From: Synechococcus sp. WH 8016
GTDB taxonomy: Bacteria > Cyanobacteriota > Cyanobacteriia > PCC-6307 > Cyanobiaceae
DNA length: 64,000 bases
Reading direction: 5' to 3'
Assembly: GCF_000230675.1 (NCBI RefSeq)
Contig: NZ_AGIK01000001.1
Location: forward strand, 1,178,001 to 1,242,000
Below the pieces are notes generated by a model. That model was not told the DNA's origin. It saw only the letters and a program-made list of their open reading frames with translations, and ran no database searches. Both the position numbers and the translations under genes were made by a program. Within the stretch, counting starts at the first letter, position 1, and each line of letters opens with the position of its first letter. Positions 35,984-45,403 of this stretch are shown here, piece after piece.

Positions 35984-36655
35984 TCAGTCTTGAGGAAGCA
36001 GGTCTGATTGGGCAGGACTCCAACTGTCGAAAGGAGCTAAGCGCCCACCTCGCAGCGCCCCAAGGCCTGCTCCAGAAGCCAGTGCTGGACTTGACTCTGG
36101 AGGAATCCAATCGCGCAGACGCTGAAGGCTGAGCTGCTGCCTCGGCCAATGAAACGTGCGTCGATGACGAAGAGGAGCCATTTGACCTTCTTGAACTGGA
36201 ATTAATAATCGTCCGCAAAACAGCACATCCATAGGGGCTGGAGCGTGCACAACGCAGCTTCCTGGCGTGGGTCCGGGCGTCCAAAGCAGCCTTAAACCGG
36301 AGGCTGTGATGTGGGAATCAACAAAAGTCTCAAGGGGTTGGACCCCTGGTAAGAGGTAAGCCTCTTGCTCTTGAACCAACACAGGCCATCCCAATCGTTC
36401 TTGCAGGCGACGAAGGCGTCCATGCCCCTCTCGACTCGTCAGCAAAATCCGAGCTGAACGATCAGATGCCAGGTCATGCAGGGCTTGAAGGCTGGCCTCA
36501 GTCAGCGGTGGGCAATCAATCAGGACAGGTTCTGGGTCCAAATCGAGCCACCACGACGACCCACCACGACAGTCTCGATTGGGTGGAAACAACCAAAGAT
36601 TGTCCAAGATTTGCTGAGGTGGTCGGCCTGACTCCAAAGCCGAGGTCATCGTCAT
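35984..36655 (-). CDS. Metallo-beta-lactamase-fold-like protein lacking the HxHxDH motif
   Basis: A 223-residue protein with the alpha-beta pattern of MBL-fold hydrolases: NLWLFPPNRDCRGGSSWWLD (first strands), PVLIDCPPLTEASLQALHDL, RILLTSREGHGRLRRLQERL where the metal-binding ILLTHxHxDH should be, LLWTPGPTPGSCVVHAPAPM (normally TPGHTPGS) and MDVLFCGRLLI (normally FxGD). Three canonical metal-ligand positions are changed, so hydrolase activity is doubtful. Divergent from glgX across 66 bp. A structural or regulatory role is possible. Confidence 0.65.
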   Translation of the reverse strand: MTMTSALESGRPPQQILDNLWLFPPNRDCRGGSSWWLDLDPEPVLIDCPPLTEASLQALHDLASDRSARILLTSREGHGRLRRLQERLGWPVLVQEQEAYLLPGVQPLETFVDSHITASGLRLLWTPGPTPGSCVVHAPAPMDVLFCGRLLIPVQEGQMAPLRHRRTFHWPRQQLSLQRLRDWIPPESSPALASGAGLGALRGGRLAPFDSWSPAQSDLLPQD

Positions 36656-36721
36656 TTCGGTGGAGTTCCATCACACCCTCTACTTTGAGGGAAGTACGTC
36701 CTGCGATCTGCGGGCGGATCT

Positions 36722-38797
36722 TTGAGCACGATCCATCGCGGCAGTCCCTGGCCCCTAGGCAGCACGATCACACCCCGCGGTGTGAATTTTTCCGTTGCGG
36801 CGCCAGCGGCCAATCGGCTCGAATTGCTGATTTTTTCCGATGCTGAGGCAAAGGCACCCGAACAGGTGATCGAGCTGTCGGAGCAGCATCGCTCCGCCAA
36901 TTATTGGCATGTCGAGGTCGAAGGCCTTGGTGCTGGGTGTTGCTACTGCTATCGAGTGTTTGGCCCCATTGAGCCAGGTGGCCATGGATTTAGGCCCGCC
37001 AAGGTGCTTGTTGACCCCTGCGCCCGCGCCATTGATGGCTGGAACGTTTATCAGCGTGTAGCGGCGACCGGCGCATCACCCAACTCCGACAGGTGCTTGA
37101 AATCGGTGGTTTCCGAGCGAGATGCGTTCGATTTCCAAGCCCATCCCCGGCCTCGCCATAGCTGGCAAGACACCGTGATCTACGAGCTCCACATCGGAGG
37201 GTTCACCAAACGCCCTGACAGCGGTATCAGCCCCGATCGACGCGGAACCTATTTAGGAGTGATCGACAAGATCCCCTACCTAAAGGAGATCGGGGTCACC
37301 ACGATCGAACTGCTACCGATCCAAGCCTTCGATCCCAACGATGCCCCGGCTGGTCGTGACAACGTTTGGGGTTACAGCCCTCTGAGTTGGTTCGCACCCC
37401 ATCACGAATACGCGGTAGGCGCGGACCCCCACTCCGCTCGAGACCAGGTGCGTGAACTGGTGGCGGCCTGCCATGACGCAGGAATTGAGGTGCTTTTGGA
37501 TGTGGTTTACAACCACACCACGGAGGGCAACCGCAACGGACCCACCCTGAGCTGGAGGGGGTTTGCCGATCGCAACTACTACCACCAGAGCGATGCGGGT
37601 GAGTACATGGATGTGAGCGGTTGTGGCAACAGCATTGCTGCCAACGATCCACTCTCCAGACAACTCATCCTCGAATCACTCCGCTGCTGGGCCATTGAAC
37701 TGGGCATTGACGGCTTCCGCTTCGATTTAGGGATTGCTCTCAGCCGCGGAGAGAAGCTGAAACCTCTGGAACACCCACCCCTGTTTGAAGCGATGGAGGC
37801 TGATCCGCAGCTGAGTGAACTCAAGTTGGTGAGCGAACCCTGGGATTGTGGTGGGCTTTACCGGCTGAGTGATTTTCCGGCCAAAAGGATTGGCACCTGG
37901 AACGGACACTTCCGTGATGCTTTACGCAGTTTCTGGAAAGGAGATGAGGGCAGCACCTGGGCTCTTGGACAACGCTTTCGTGGCAGCCCCGATTTGTACA
38001 ACGGGAAAGCGGCCAGTCTTGGCAGCTCAGTGAACCTGATTACGGCGCACGACGGCTTCAGCCTCTTGGACCTTGTGAGCTTCAACAACAAACACAATCT
38101 GGCCAATGGTGAAAACAACCGAGACGGTGAGAACCACAACAACAGCTGGAATCATGGCGTCGAAGGGCCGAGCAGCAATCGCGCCATCCAGGCACTCCGT
38201 CAGCGCCAACAACGCAATCTGCTCAGCACCTTGCTGCTGAGTCGTGGTGTCCCGATGCTGCTGATGGGCGATGAAGTCGGGCGCAGTCAGGGAGGGAATA
38301 ACAACACGTGGTGCCAGGACAGCCCTCTCAGCTGGATGATCTGGGGAGAGGATCACTGCGATCACGAGTTACAGACCTTCGTGCGGCGCTTACTCGATGT
38401 GCGCCAACAACTTGCGAGCTTGTTCAATCCGATCCAGCCTCACAACGAAAAGAAACCACTCCGATCAGGAGATTCAGACAAGTTGTGGCGCCAGTGGCAC
38501 GGAGTCGAGCTCAGCAAACCTGACTGGGCGAATTGGTCCCACTGTTTAGCGCTGAGCTTGCAGCAAGGTCACCAAGGTGCCGTGTTGTGGATGGGCTTCA
38601 ACGCCTACTTCAAGTCCATGCACTTCGACCTACCGGAAGCGGCCTCGCCATGGTGTCGTTTGATCGACACAGCATTGCCTGCTGGAGAGGATCTACCAAC
38701 ACAAATCGAACGTTGGACGCCCTCTGGGGTTCCGTTGGAGGCGCGCAGCCTGGTGGTGATGGTGGCTCAGGAGTACGCAGACCGCCTGAGTCTTTGA
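36722..38797 (+). CDS. glgX: Glycogen debranching enzyme, isoamylase type (GlgX)
   Basis: Cleaves alpha-1,6 branches of glycogen. The 691-residue GH13 protein has an N-terminal CBM48-like domain (GSTITPRGVNFSVAAPAANR), then VYNHTTEGN (region I), DGFRFDLGIAL with nucleophile Asp335 (region II), SEPWDCGG (region III Glu) and NLITAHDGFSLLDLVSFNNK (region IV). The start codon is TTG 36722 (Met-Ser-Thr-Ile); the first downstream ATG (about 36840) would remove the start of the CBM48 domain. The TTG start is unusual but fits. Confidence 0.93.
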   Translation: MSTIHRGSPWPLGSTITPRGVNFSVAAPAANRLELLIFSDAEAKAPEQVIELSEQHRSANYWHVEVEGLGAGCCYCYRVFGPIEPGGHGFRPAKVLVDPCARAIDGWNVYQRVAATGASPNSDRCLKSVVSERDAFDFQAHPRPRHSWQDTVIYELHIGGFTKRPDSGISPDRRGTYLGVIDKIPYLKEIGVTTIELLPIQAFDPNDAPAGRDNVWGYSPLSWFAPHHEYAVGADPHSARDQVRELVAACHDAGIEVLLDVVYNHTTEGNRNGPTLSWRGFADRNYYHQSDAGEYMDVSGCGNSIAANDPLSRQLILESLRCWAIELGIDGFRFDLGIALSRGEKLKPLEHPPLFEAMEADPQLSELKLVSEPWDCGGLYRLSDFPAKRIGTWNGHFRDALRSFWKGDEGSTWALGQRFRGSPDLYNGKAASLGSSVNLITAHDGFSLLDLVSFNNKHNLANGENNRDGENHNNSWNHGVEGPSSNRAIQALRQRQQRNLLSTLLLSRGVPMLLMGDEVGRSQGGNNNTWCQDSPLSWMIWGEDHCDHELQTFVRRLLDVRQQLASLFNPIQPHNEKKPLRSGDSDKLWRQWHGVELSKPDWANWSHCLALSLQQGHQGAVLWMGFNAYFKSMHFDLPEAASPWCRLIDTALPAGEDLPTQIERWTPSGVPLEARSLVVMVAQEYADRLSL

Positions 38798-38801
38798 ATC
38801 A

Positions 38802-38872
<71 letters not shown>

Positions 38873-38964
38873 ACTAGTACGTCCGAACTGCTTACCAGAG
38901 GAAGGTAGCTGTTTGGTCGCGTGCCCAAGCATTATGACGGTCCGCGTGCCCCCCCTGTTCAGGA

Positions 38965-40323
38965 TTGACTTCAACAGCTCGCCCCGAGGGCTCCCGTCGC
39001 CGTCTCATGCTCGCTTACGGGCTTGGGGATGCAGGTACCGGACTGGCCGCCACAACACTGGGGTTTTATCTGTTCCCGTTTTTTACCTGTGCCGCAGGGT
39101 TGCCAGCTTTCATTGCCGGCTCCTTGCTCACCGTGATCAAAATCTGGGATGCGATCAATGATCCCCTGATCGGCTGGATGAGCGATCACACCCAGAGTCG
39201 ATGGGGCCCAAGACTTCCTTGGATGTTTGCAGCCGCGTTGCCTTTAGGGATCAGCCTGGCAGCGATGTGGTGGGTCCCAGAGGGGAGCACCCTGCAGCGC
39301 ACGGCGTATTACGTGTTGATGGCCATCCTGCTGATGACGGCTTATACGAGCGTGAACCTGCCCTATGCCGCGCTCTCCACGGAACTCACCCCGGATACGG
39401 CGATTCGCACCCGCCTGAATGCGGCCCGCTTCACCGGATCGATCACCGCGGGAACCATGGGGTTACTCGTTGCCTATCTCGTCTTGAGAGAAGGCGGCGG
39501 TGGCTACTTGTTGATGGGACAAATCACGGGAACGATCGCAGCGGTCGCAACCCTGCTCTGCTGCTGGGGCCTCGCCCCTTACGCCAAAAAAGCGCAACGT
39601 CCAAGCGGCAACGAAGAGCCCACGCTTCAGCAATTAAGACGCATCCGCTCCAACCCCCGTTTCCTTCTCGTTCTGGGGCTCTATTTGCTGCTGTGGTTCG
39701 GACTTCAACTGATGCAAGTCGTTGCCCTTATTTGGCTTGTCCAAGTCATCCACGTTCCCGCTGGAATGGCCACCCTGCTGCTCCTTGCCTTCAATATTGC
39801 GGCGTTGATCGGCCTCCAGCTGTGGAGCATGTTGTCCAACCGCCATGGACGCATCACGGCTCTCGGCTGGGGTTCGAGCATCTGGATTGCTGCTTGCCTG
39901 CTCTCCATGCTTCTCACCCCGATCCCTGAGAACAGCGGAATGGTTGCCTTGATCCCCGTGATCGGCCTGATCATGCTGGTGGGATTGGGGGCTTCAACGG
40001 CTTACCTCATCCCCTGGTCTCTGCTCCCTGATGCGATCGACGCGGATCCCACCCACCCAGCGGGCCTTTACACCGCATGGATGGTATTTGGACAAAAATT
40101 CATCATTGGACTGAGCATGAGCGTCTTTGGGGCTTTGCTTTCGCTCACTGGATACATCTCTACAAAGAGCTGCGATGGCGCCTTAAGTTTCGTTCAACAG
40201 CCCGAATCAGCCCTGATTGCCATTCGCCTTTGCATGGGCCTAATTCCAGCGGTGTTGGTGGTGCTGGGGCTTGTAATGATGCGACGCTGGCCTGATCGCG
40301 GCGCTCATCTCCACAGCGCTTAA
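38965..40323 (+). CDS. GPH-type MFS sugar/cation symporter
   Basis: A 452-residue membrane protein with 12 helices, resembling MelB-type glycoside-pentoside-hexuronide transporters: LAYGLGDAGTGLAATTLGFY (helix 1 motif), VIKIWDAINDPLIGWMSDHT (the conserved DAxxDPxxG helix) with the following WGPRLPW, and a C-terminal half of similar pattern. The substrate is unknown. Start is TTG 38965 or ATG 39007 (MLAYGLGD); the former leaves a basic N-terminus. The mlaE-like gene follows by 23 bp. Confidence 0.85.
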   Translation: MTSTARPEGSRRRLMLAYGLGDAGTGLAATTLGFYLFPFFTCAAGLPAFIAGSLLTVIKIWDAINDPLIGWMSDHTQSRWGPRLPWMFAAALPLGISLAAMWWVPEGSTLQRTAYYVLMAILLMTAYTSVNLPYAALSTELTPDTAIRTRLNAARFTGSITAGTMGLLVAYLVLREGGGGYLLMGQITGTIAAVATLLCCWGLAPYAKKAQRPSGNEEPTLQQLRRIRSNPRFLLVLGLYLLLWFGLQLMQVVALIWLVQVIHVPAGMATLLLLAFNIAALIGLQLWSMLSNRHGRITALGWGSSIWIAACLLSMLLTPIPENSGMVALIPVIGLIMLVGLGASTAYLIPWSLLPDAIDADPTHPAGLYTAWMVFGQKFIIGLSMSVFGALLSLTGYISTKSCDGALSFVQQPESALIAIRLCMGLIPAVLVVLGLVMMRRWPDRGAHLHSA

Positions 40324-40346
40324 GTCTTTTCTCTGATCTCCCCCCA

Positions 40347-41093
40347 ATGAAGTCCCCGCGCTGGCTGAACCGACTTGGCAGCAGCCTGCTGATCGGCGGA
40401 CAAGCTGTCTCGGCCACAACGAAAGGCCGGATCAACACCATTGATCTGTTTGATCAGCTCCAAGAAGCGGGGCCTGGAAGCTTTTTGATCGTGATCATCA
40501 CGGCCTTAGCGGCCGGCACCGTGTTCAACATTCAAATCACAGCGGAGCTCAACAGCATGGGCGCCGGATCCACCGTGGGGGGTGTTCTCGCCATTGGCCT
40601 CGCCAGGGAGATTGCTCCCCTGCTCACCGCCACGCTGCTCACTGGAAAGGTGGCCACTGCCTATGCCGCCCAATTGGGAACGATGAAGGTCACCGAGCAG
40701 ATCGATGCGATCACGATGCTCCGCACCGATCCCGTGGAGTACTTGGTAGTGCCGCGCCTCATCGCCATGGTGGTGATGGCACCCGTGCAATGCCTGTTGT
40801 TTTTTGGGGTTGCGATCTGGAGCGCTCAAATCAGCAGCACCAGCCTTTACAGCATTCCTCCGGCCGTGTTTTGGACCGCTGTGAGGACATGGTTAGATCC
40901 TGATGATCTGCCCTTCATGCTGATCAAAGCTCTGGTCTTTGGGCTTCAAATTGGCGTGATTGCCTGTGGATGGGGCATGACTACCAAAGGTGGTGCCAAA
41001 GAGGTTGGAACCAGCACCACTGGAGCTGTGGTCATGATCCTTGTCACCGTGGCCCTGATGGATGTCCTGCTCACCTCGATTTTATTCGGCTGA
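40347..41093 (+). CDS. mlaE: MlaE-family lipid ABC transporter permease
   Basis: A 248-residue permease with about six helices. IGGQAVSATTKGRINTIDLF, LIVIITALAAGTVFNIQITA, GLAREIAPLLTATLLTGKVA, TEQIDAITMLRTDPVEYLVV and the late GMTTKGGAKEVGTSTTGAVV are the MlaE/TGD1 motifs. In bacteria this transports phospholipids between membranes; in plastids the TGD complex imports lipid. No MlaF ATPase or MlaD partner is adjacent. DUF3119 follows by 12 bp, likely cotranscribed. Confidence 0.9.
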   Translation: MKSPRWLNRLGSSLLIGGQAVSATTKGRINTIDLFDQLQEAGPGSFLIVIITALAAGTVFNIQITAELNSMGAGSTVGGVLAIGLAREIAPLLTATLLTGKVATAYAAQLGTMKVTEQIDAITMLRTDPVEYLVVPRLIAMVVMAPVQCLLFFGVAIWSAQISSTSLYSIPPAVFWTAVRTWLDPDDLPFMLIKALVFGLQIGVIACGWGMTTKGGAKEVGTSTTGAVVMILVTVALMDVLLTSILFG

Positions 41094-41105
41094 TTACGCA
41101 ACCCC

Positions 41106-41504
41106 ATGACACCCTCTCCAACGACCAGCAACGTGATCATCAGCCCAAGCCCCAGGCTGGCATTGGTGATTCTTCTGCTGAGTGCAGCCCTTTGGCCCTT
41201 ACCCCTCAGTCCCTGGCCAACCCTCGTGGTGGGGTTGTTCGGTGTGTTTCTTCTGGTGCAGACCTACATCCTGAAGCTTGAATTCAGCGAGGACGATCTG
41301 GTCGTGTGGCGAGGGCAAGAGGTGTTACGCCGTTTCCCTTTTCGCGAGTGGATGTCTTGGCGCCTTTTCGCACCTTGGCTACCCGGACTGTTTTACTTCC
41401 GTGAAACCAAAAGCATTCATTTCCTTCCCATCCTGTTCAATCCAGCGGAACTTCAAGAGCAACTGGAACAACGGGTGGGGCCCTTACAACAAGCCAAGCC
41501 CTGA
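41106..41504 (+). CDS. DUF3119 family membrane protein
   Basis: A 132-residue protein with two N-terminal membrane helices (LVILLLSAALWPLPLSPWPT, VVGLFGVFLLVQTYIL) and a PH-like C-terminal part (EDDLVVWRGQEVLRRFPFRE, then YFRETKSIHFLPILFNPAEL). This agrees with DUF3119, a cyanobacterial/plastid family. Its position directly after mlaE suggests a role in the same lipid-transport function; that is inference. Confidence 0.8.
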   Translation: MTPSPTTSNVIISPSPRLALVILLLSAALWPLPLSPWPTLVVGLFGVFLLVQTYILKLEFSEDDLVVWRGQEVLRRFPFREWMSWRLFAPWLPGLFYFRETKSIHFLPILFNPAELQEQLEQRVGPLQQAKP

Positions 41505-41630
41505 GCCAGAGTGAGTGAAGTCTTTCTTCAGGCGCTGGCGTAACGAAAACGAAATGCTTTCCACACGTTTGGACAGAAGGTTCGACTTGCGTCGCGCGAT
41601 CAGCTGAAATAGTTCAAGGACGAGCAGACC

Positions 41631-42665
41631 ATGCCTGACGACACCGATCTGACGCCCCAGGAGCGTTCCGACGAGACAGCCGAAACATCGTCACCTGAAC
41701 CAGAAGCACCACAGAGCGACGGCTCTGCTGAGGAGACCTCTACTGACGACACCTCTGCTGAGAACACCTCTGCAGAAACGACTTCAGGCCCAACTGGAGA
41801 AGCCTTTATCAGCCTCGCCCTGACCGAGCTACAGCAACGCCGCGATGCCTTACAGCAAGACATCAACAGCCTCAACCAACGCAAGCTGCAGCTTGAGCAG
41901 GAGATTGCCGGGAGCTTTGTCGGTCAGTCCGATGCCATTGCGCGGCGCGTAAAGGGATTCCAGGAGTATCTAAGCGGCGCGCTTCAGGGCATGGCTCAAT
42001 CGGTTGAGCAGCTCGAACTGGTATCTCAGCCGGTGGTCGTGAAGCCTTCTCCTCTGGATCAACAGACGGTTAGCACCCAGGAAGGGGCCCCCATTGCAGA
42101 GCCAACCCCAGCGGTCGCCGACACCTTCCGACCCGATGAAGCCCTGATTCGCGCCAACCTCGAGCGGTTTGCCGAGCAACCTGATTTTTATGCCGATCCT
42201 TGGAAGCTGCGCCGCAGCCTCGACCAAAGCGATATCGCCCTCCTTGAGGACTGGTTCTTCAATCAGGGCGGACGGGGAGCCCAGTCCAGTCGCGGGAATC
42301 GCCCGCGCAACGTTTTGGTAGGGAGTGCCCTGATCGCCATCCTTAGCGATCTTTATGGCGATCAATTCCAGACCCTTGTTTTGGCAGGTCAACCAGAGCG
42401 ACTCGGCGAATGGCGGCGCGGATTGCAAGATGCCCTTGGCCTAGGCCGGGAAGACTTTGGTCCAAACAGCGGCATCGTGCTGTTTGAAAGGGGTGATGCC
42501 TTAGTTGAGCGCGCCGACCGCCTGGAAGAACGCGGTGAAGTTCCTTTGATTGTGATCGATGCCGCTGAGCGCGTCGTCGACATCCCCGTGCTTCAGTTTC
42601 CGCTGTGGATGGCCTTTGCGGCTGGCCCCGGTGAGATCTACGACGACGACAACGAGCTGCTCTGA
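41631..42665 (+). CDS. DUF3086 family protein
   Basis: A 344-residue protein with an acidic, Ser/Thr/Glu-rich N-terminus (about 10-50, with near-repeats of the SAEETSTDDTSAENTSAE type), a coiled coil (LQQRRDALQQDINSLNQRKL), and a conserved globular C-terminal half (PWKLRRSLDQSDIALLEDWF, DLYGDQFQTLVLAGQPERLG, EERGEVPLIVIDAAERVVDI). This is DUF3086 as I remember it; function unknown. Stop and plsY start share a base (TGATG), so the genes are coupled. Confidence 0.8.
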   Translation: MPDDTDLTPQERSDETAETSSPEPEAPQSDGSAEETSTDDTSAENTSAETTSGPTGEAFISLALTELQQRRDALQQDINSLNQRKLQLEQEIAGSFVGQSDAIARRVKGFQEYLSGALQGMAQSVEQLELVSQPVVVKPSPLDQQTVSTQEGAPIAEPTPAVADTFRPDEALIRANLERFAEQPDFYADPWKLRRSLDQSDIALLEDWFFNQGGRGAQSSRGNRPRNVLVGSALIAILSDLYGDQFQTLVLAGQPERLGEWRRGLQDALGLGREDFGPNSGIVLFERGDALVERADRLEERGEVPLIVIDAAERVVDIPVLQFPLWMAFAAGPGEIYDDDNELL

Positions 42666-43252
42666 TGGGTTTTTTTTCTCTTCTCCTCGGCTACCTACTT
42701 GGATCCATCCCCAGTGGCTGGCTTGCAGGTCGCTGGCTCAAAGGCATTGACCTGCGCGACCTCGGTTCGGGCTCCACGGGAGCCACCAATGTGCTCCGGC
42801 AAGTGGGCAAGGGTCCCGCGTTGGTTGTCTTTTTGATCGATGTGGGGAAGGGAGCCGCCGCTGTCTTGCTGGCCCGCGCGCTTGGCCTCGGTGATTGGAT
42901 TCAGGTCTTAGCAGGTCTGACCGCCCTAGCTGGTCATATTTGGCCTGTTTGGCTGGGCTTTAAGGGCGGCAAAGCAGTCGCGACCGGATTAGGGATGTTT
43001 CTCGGCTTGGCATGGCCCGTGGGGCTGGCCAGTTTTGGCGTCTTCATGGCGGTGTTCAGCCTGAGTCGGCTCGTGTCACTGGCGAGCGTGTTAGCGGCGA
43101 TCAGCCTGCCGCTGCTAATGGCGGCCGGTTCTGGCAGCACGGCCAATCTGGTGGTAGCCCTGGTGGCGATGCTGCTGGTGCTTTGGCGTCACCGCAGCAA
43201 CATCCAAAGACTGCTCAATGGCACCGAGCCGAAGATGGGCCAGAAGTCTTGA
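42665..43252 (+). CDS. plsY: Glycerol-3-phosphate acyltransferase PlsY
   Basis: Membrane enzyme transferring acyl from acyl-phosphate to glycerol-3-phosphate, first step in phosphatidic acid and thus galactolipid and PG synthesis. The 195-residue protein has five helices and the PlsY loops GSIPSGWLAGR, DLRDLGSGSTGATNVLR and WLGFKGGKAVATGLG. The start overlaps the DUF3086 stop by one base. Confidence 0.95.
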   Translation: MGFFSLLLGYLLGSIPSGWLAGRWLKGIDLRDLGSGSTGATNVLRQVGKGPALVVFLIDVGKGAAAVLLARALGLGDWIQVLAGLTALAGHIWPVWLGFKGGKAVATGLGMFLGLAWPVGLASFGVFMAVFSLSRLVSLASVLAAISLPLLMAAGSGSTANLVVALVAMLLVLWRHRSNIQRLLNGTEPKMGQKS

Positions 43253-43302
43253 GTGCAGCGGCCGGCCTGGGGCGGACTCAGCCTCACCTTTTAAAGCAAG
43301 GA

Positions 43303-44058
43303 TCAGCAGCTAAACCCACTGAAGCAGGCGGCAAACGCAGCGCTGGGGTTTTCAGCCTTGGTGATCGGCCGGCCGATTACCAGCTTGCTGGCGCCAGCAG
43401 CCATCGCCTCAGCCGGCCCCATCACCCGGGCCTGATCGCCCACGGCCGCTCCCTTGGGGCGAATCCCCGGGGTGACAAGCGCAAACGGCTCAGGATGCTG
43501 AGCCCGTAGCGCCGCGACTTCCAAAGGCGAACACACGCATCCACCAATGCCGGCAGTTGCCGACAGCTGCGCCAAGGCCGATACCCGCTCGGCGATGTCT
43601 TGGCTGATGGCGAGTTCCCGTTGGAGCCGCTGCTGCTCCCAGCTGGTGAGCACCGTCACCGCCAAAAGAGTTGGCAGCGGCTGCCCGCTGCTTTGCGCCC
43701 CCTCCACCGCCGCGGCCTGAGCCGCCTGCAGCGCTTCGCTGCCAGCGCAGGCATGGACGGTGATCAGCTCCGCTCCGAGTGCCGCCGCCCGCCGGCAAGC
43801 ACCTGCCATGGTCGCCGGAATGTCGTGAAATTTGAGATCCAGAAACACCCGCAAGCCCTGGTCCCGCAACTGAGCCACCACCTGCGGCCCCGCTTGCACG
43901 AACAGCTCCAGGCCCACCTTCACCCAGCGCAGCCCTTCCACCGCGGCCGCAAACTCCAGGGCCTGCTCCGGCGCCATGCCATCGAGGGCCACGATGATCC
44001 GTTCCGCTGATTCAGCCGAGAAAGAGGAAGCCACGCACCGTCTCCGCACGACCCTCAT
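43303..44058 (-). CDS. pyrF: Orotidine 5'-phosphate decarboxylase
   Basis: Last step of UMP synthesis. The 251-residue protein has [10 protein letters not shown] (strand 1), [14 protein letters not shown] with the catalytic DxKxx[11 protein letters not shown], and [20 protein letters not shown] and [10 protein letters not shown] for phosphate binding. ATG 44058 gives a 19-residue leader before the first strand; later starts are possible. It converges with plsY. Confidence 0.96.
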   Translation of the reverse strand: MRVVRRRCVASSFSAESAERIIVALDGMAPEQALEFAAAVEGLRWVKVGLELFVQAGPQVVAQLRDQGLRVFLDLKFHDIPATMAGACRRAAALGAELITVHACAGSEALQAAQAAAVEGAQSSGQPLPTLLAVTVLTSWEQQRLQRELAISQDIAERVSALAQLSATAGIGGCVCSPLEVAALRAQHPEPFALVTPGIRPKGAAVGDQARVMGPAEAMAAGASKLVIGRPITKAENPSAAFAACFSGFSC

Positions 44059-44086
44059 CGTGATGGGTCATGAGCACCCCCTCAGG

Positions 44087-44968
44087 TCAAGCCGCCACTT
44101 GAAAAGTATCGGCAGGCAAACCTTTCACACCCACATCCGCCTGAAACAGGCCACCAGCCAAGGGCTCAGCCGCAATGGCAGCAGCATCCATCTCCCTTCT
44201 TGCGGTCGTCATAAACAACTGATCCAAGTGGGGACCGCCAAAACAACAGGAGGTGACCTGACGACAAGGCACCGCCAATCGGTCGAGCAATTGACCGCTG
44301 ATGGGATCCCAGCGCGTGACCGCCCCACCACCAAAGAGGGCGATCCAAAGCATTCCCTCCGCATCGATGCACATGCCATCCGGAACGGCATCCCAATCCT
44401 CTGGAATCTGCACACAGATGCTGGGTTCTGCGGCGATCTCACCTGAGCTGGTGAGCGGGAAGGCCATCACCTTCAGCGTTGGCGAGTCAATGAAATAGAG
44501 CGTCCCACGGTCTTGACTCCAAGCCAGTCCGTTGGAAATGGTGAGCTGGCGGCGTTGGCGCGTGATCCTTCCATCACCATCCAGCCGCCATAGAGCACCA
44601 GCCATCGGCTCAAAGTCATAGGCCATCGTGCCGGCCCAAAAGCGGCCCCAAGGATCACATTTACCGTCGTTGAAGCGATTGCCAGGCCGGTCGACCTCTG
44701 GATCCAACAACAGGGTCACAGCCCCGCTGCTCGGATCCATCCTCATCAACCCCGCCGCTGTTGCTAAGAGCAAATCGCCGACGGATGTGGGAACAACAGC
44801 ACCCACGTGGGCAGGAAGATACAAAAAATCATTGTTTCCTGTTGCAGGATCAAACAGGCCAATTCTGGAAGCCTCAATATCCACCCAAAGCAGAATGTTC
44901 CGCTCAGACCACCAGCAGGGTCCTTCTGCCAACCCTGCGGCGATCGGCAACACACAACGACAGGTCAT
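44087..44968 (-). CDS. SMP-30/gluconolactonase family protein
   Basis: A 293-residue six-bladed beta-propeller. The metal site residues can be placed: Glu in GLAEGPCWWSER, Asn in RFNDGKCDPWGRFWAGTM, Asn in QLTISNGLAWSQD and Asp in AVPDGMCIDAEG. Members are sugar-lactone hydrolases, needing Ca2+ or Zn2+; substrate not known. ATG 44968 is used (a TTG precedes). Its ATG shares a base with the stop of the upstream secreted-protein gene (TGATG), so the two are coupled. Confidence 0.88.
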   Translation of the reverse strand: MTCRCVLPIAAGLAEGPCWWSERNILLWVDIEASRIGLFDPATGNNDFLYLPAHVGAVVPTSVGDLLLATAAGLMRMDPSSGAVTLLLDPEVDRPGNRFNDGKCDPWGRFWAGTMAYDFEPMAGALWRLDGDGRITRQRRQLTISNGLAWSQDRGTLYFIDSPTLKVMAFPLTSSGEIAAEPSICVQIPEDWDAVPDGMCIDAEGMLWIALFGGGAVTRWDPISGQLLDRLAVPCRQVTSCCFGGPHLDQLFMTTARREMDAAAIAAEPLAGGLFQADVGVKGLPADTFQVAA

Positions 44969-45363
44969 CAATACAAAACAGGCCTATCTACACGTTTCCT
45001 TCCCAGAATCACGCGCTTGACCACACCTTCTTTCTTGGTATAGTGAACTAATTTATCGCCCTCAACGGTATTCAAACTCATCGCTCCGGCCTGGCGATAG
45101 TCACGATCAAAGGGCAAGGTCCATGATTTACCGCTACGCATCACATACACAACAAATCGACGATCCTCACTGATACAAAACCGTACGTTTACCTCATCAA
45201 AGACACCAACATCGCTTCCATAGTCAGCCTTGCTGTAGTCACACGCCTGAGCTCGCTCATATTCATCCTTAATGCCAGCATGGGTCGGTGCTGGCATTCC
45301 CACACCCGCCAAACAGGCAAGGACCACTCCGAAGACAGAACGCGAAGAGTTCATGTCAAGCAT
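44968..45363 (-). CDS. Exported protein, unknown function
   Basis: A 131-residue protein with a signal peptide (MLDMNSSRSVFGVVLACLAG to THAG near residue 30) and a beta-rich mature part containing two Cys (QACDYSKADYGSD, NVRFCISED) and a basic C-terminal end. ATG 45363 has AGGAG 4 nt upstream; an ATG at 45354 is an alternative. I do not recognise the family. Coupled to the SMP-30 gene by a one-base overlap. Confidence 0.75.
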   Translation of the reverse strand: MLDMNSSRSVFGVVLACLAGVGMPAPTHAGIKDEYERAQACDYSKADYGSDVGVFDEVNVRFCISEDRRFVVYVMRSGKSWTLPFDRDYRQAGAMSLNTVEGDKLVHYTKKEGVVKRVILGRKRVDRPVLY

Positions 45364-45403
45364 GCTTCTCCTGGTTTTGAGCTGGAGCAGTCATAGCAGC
45401 ACA

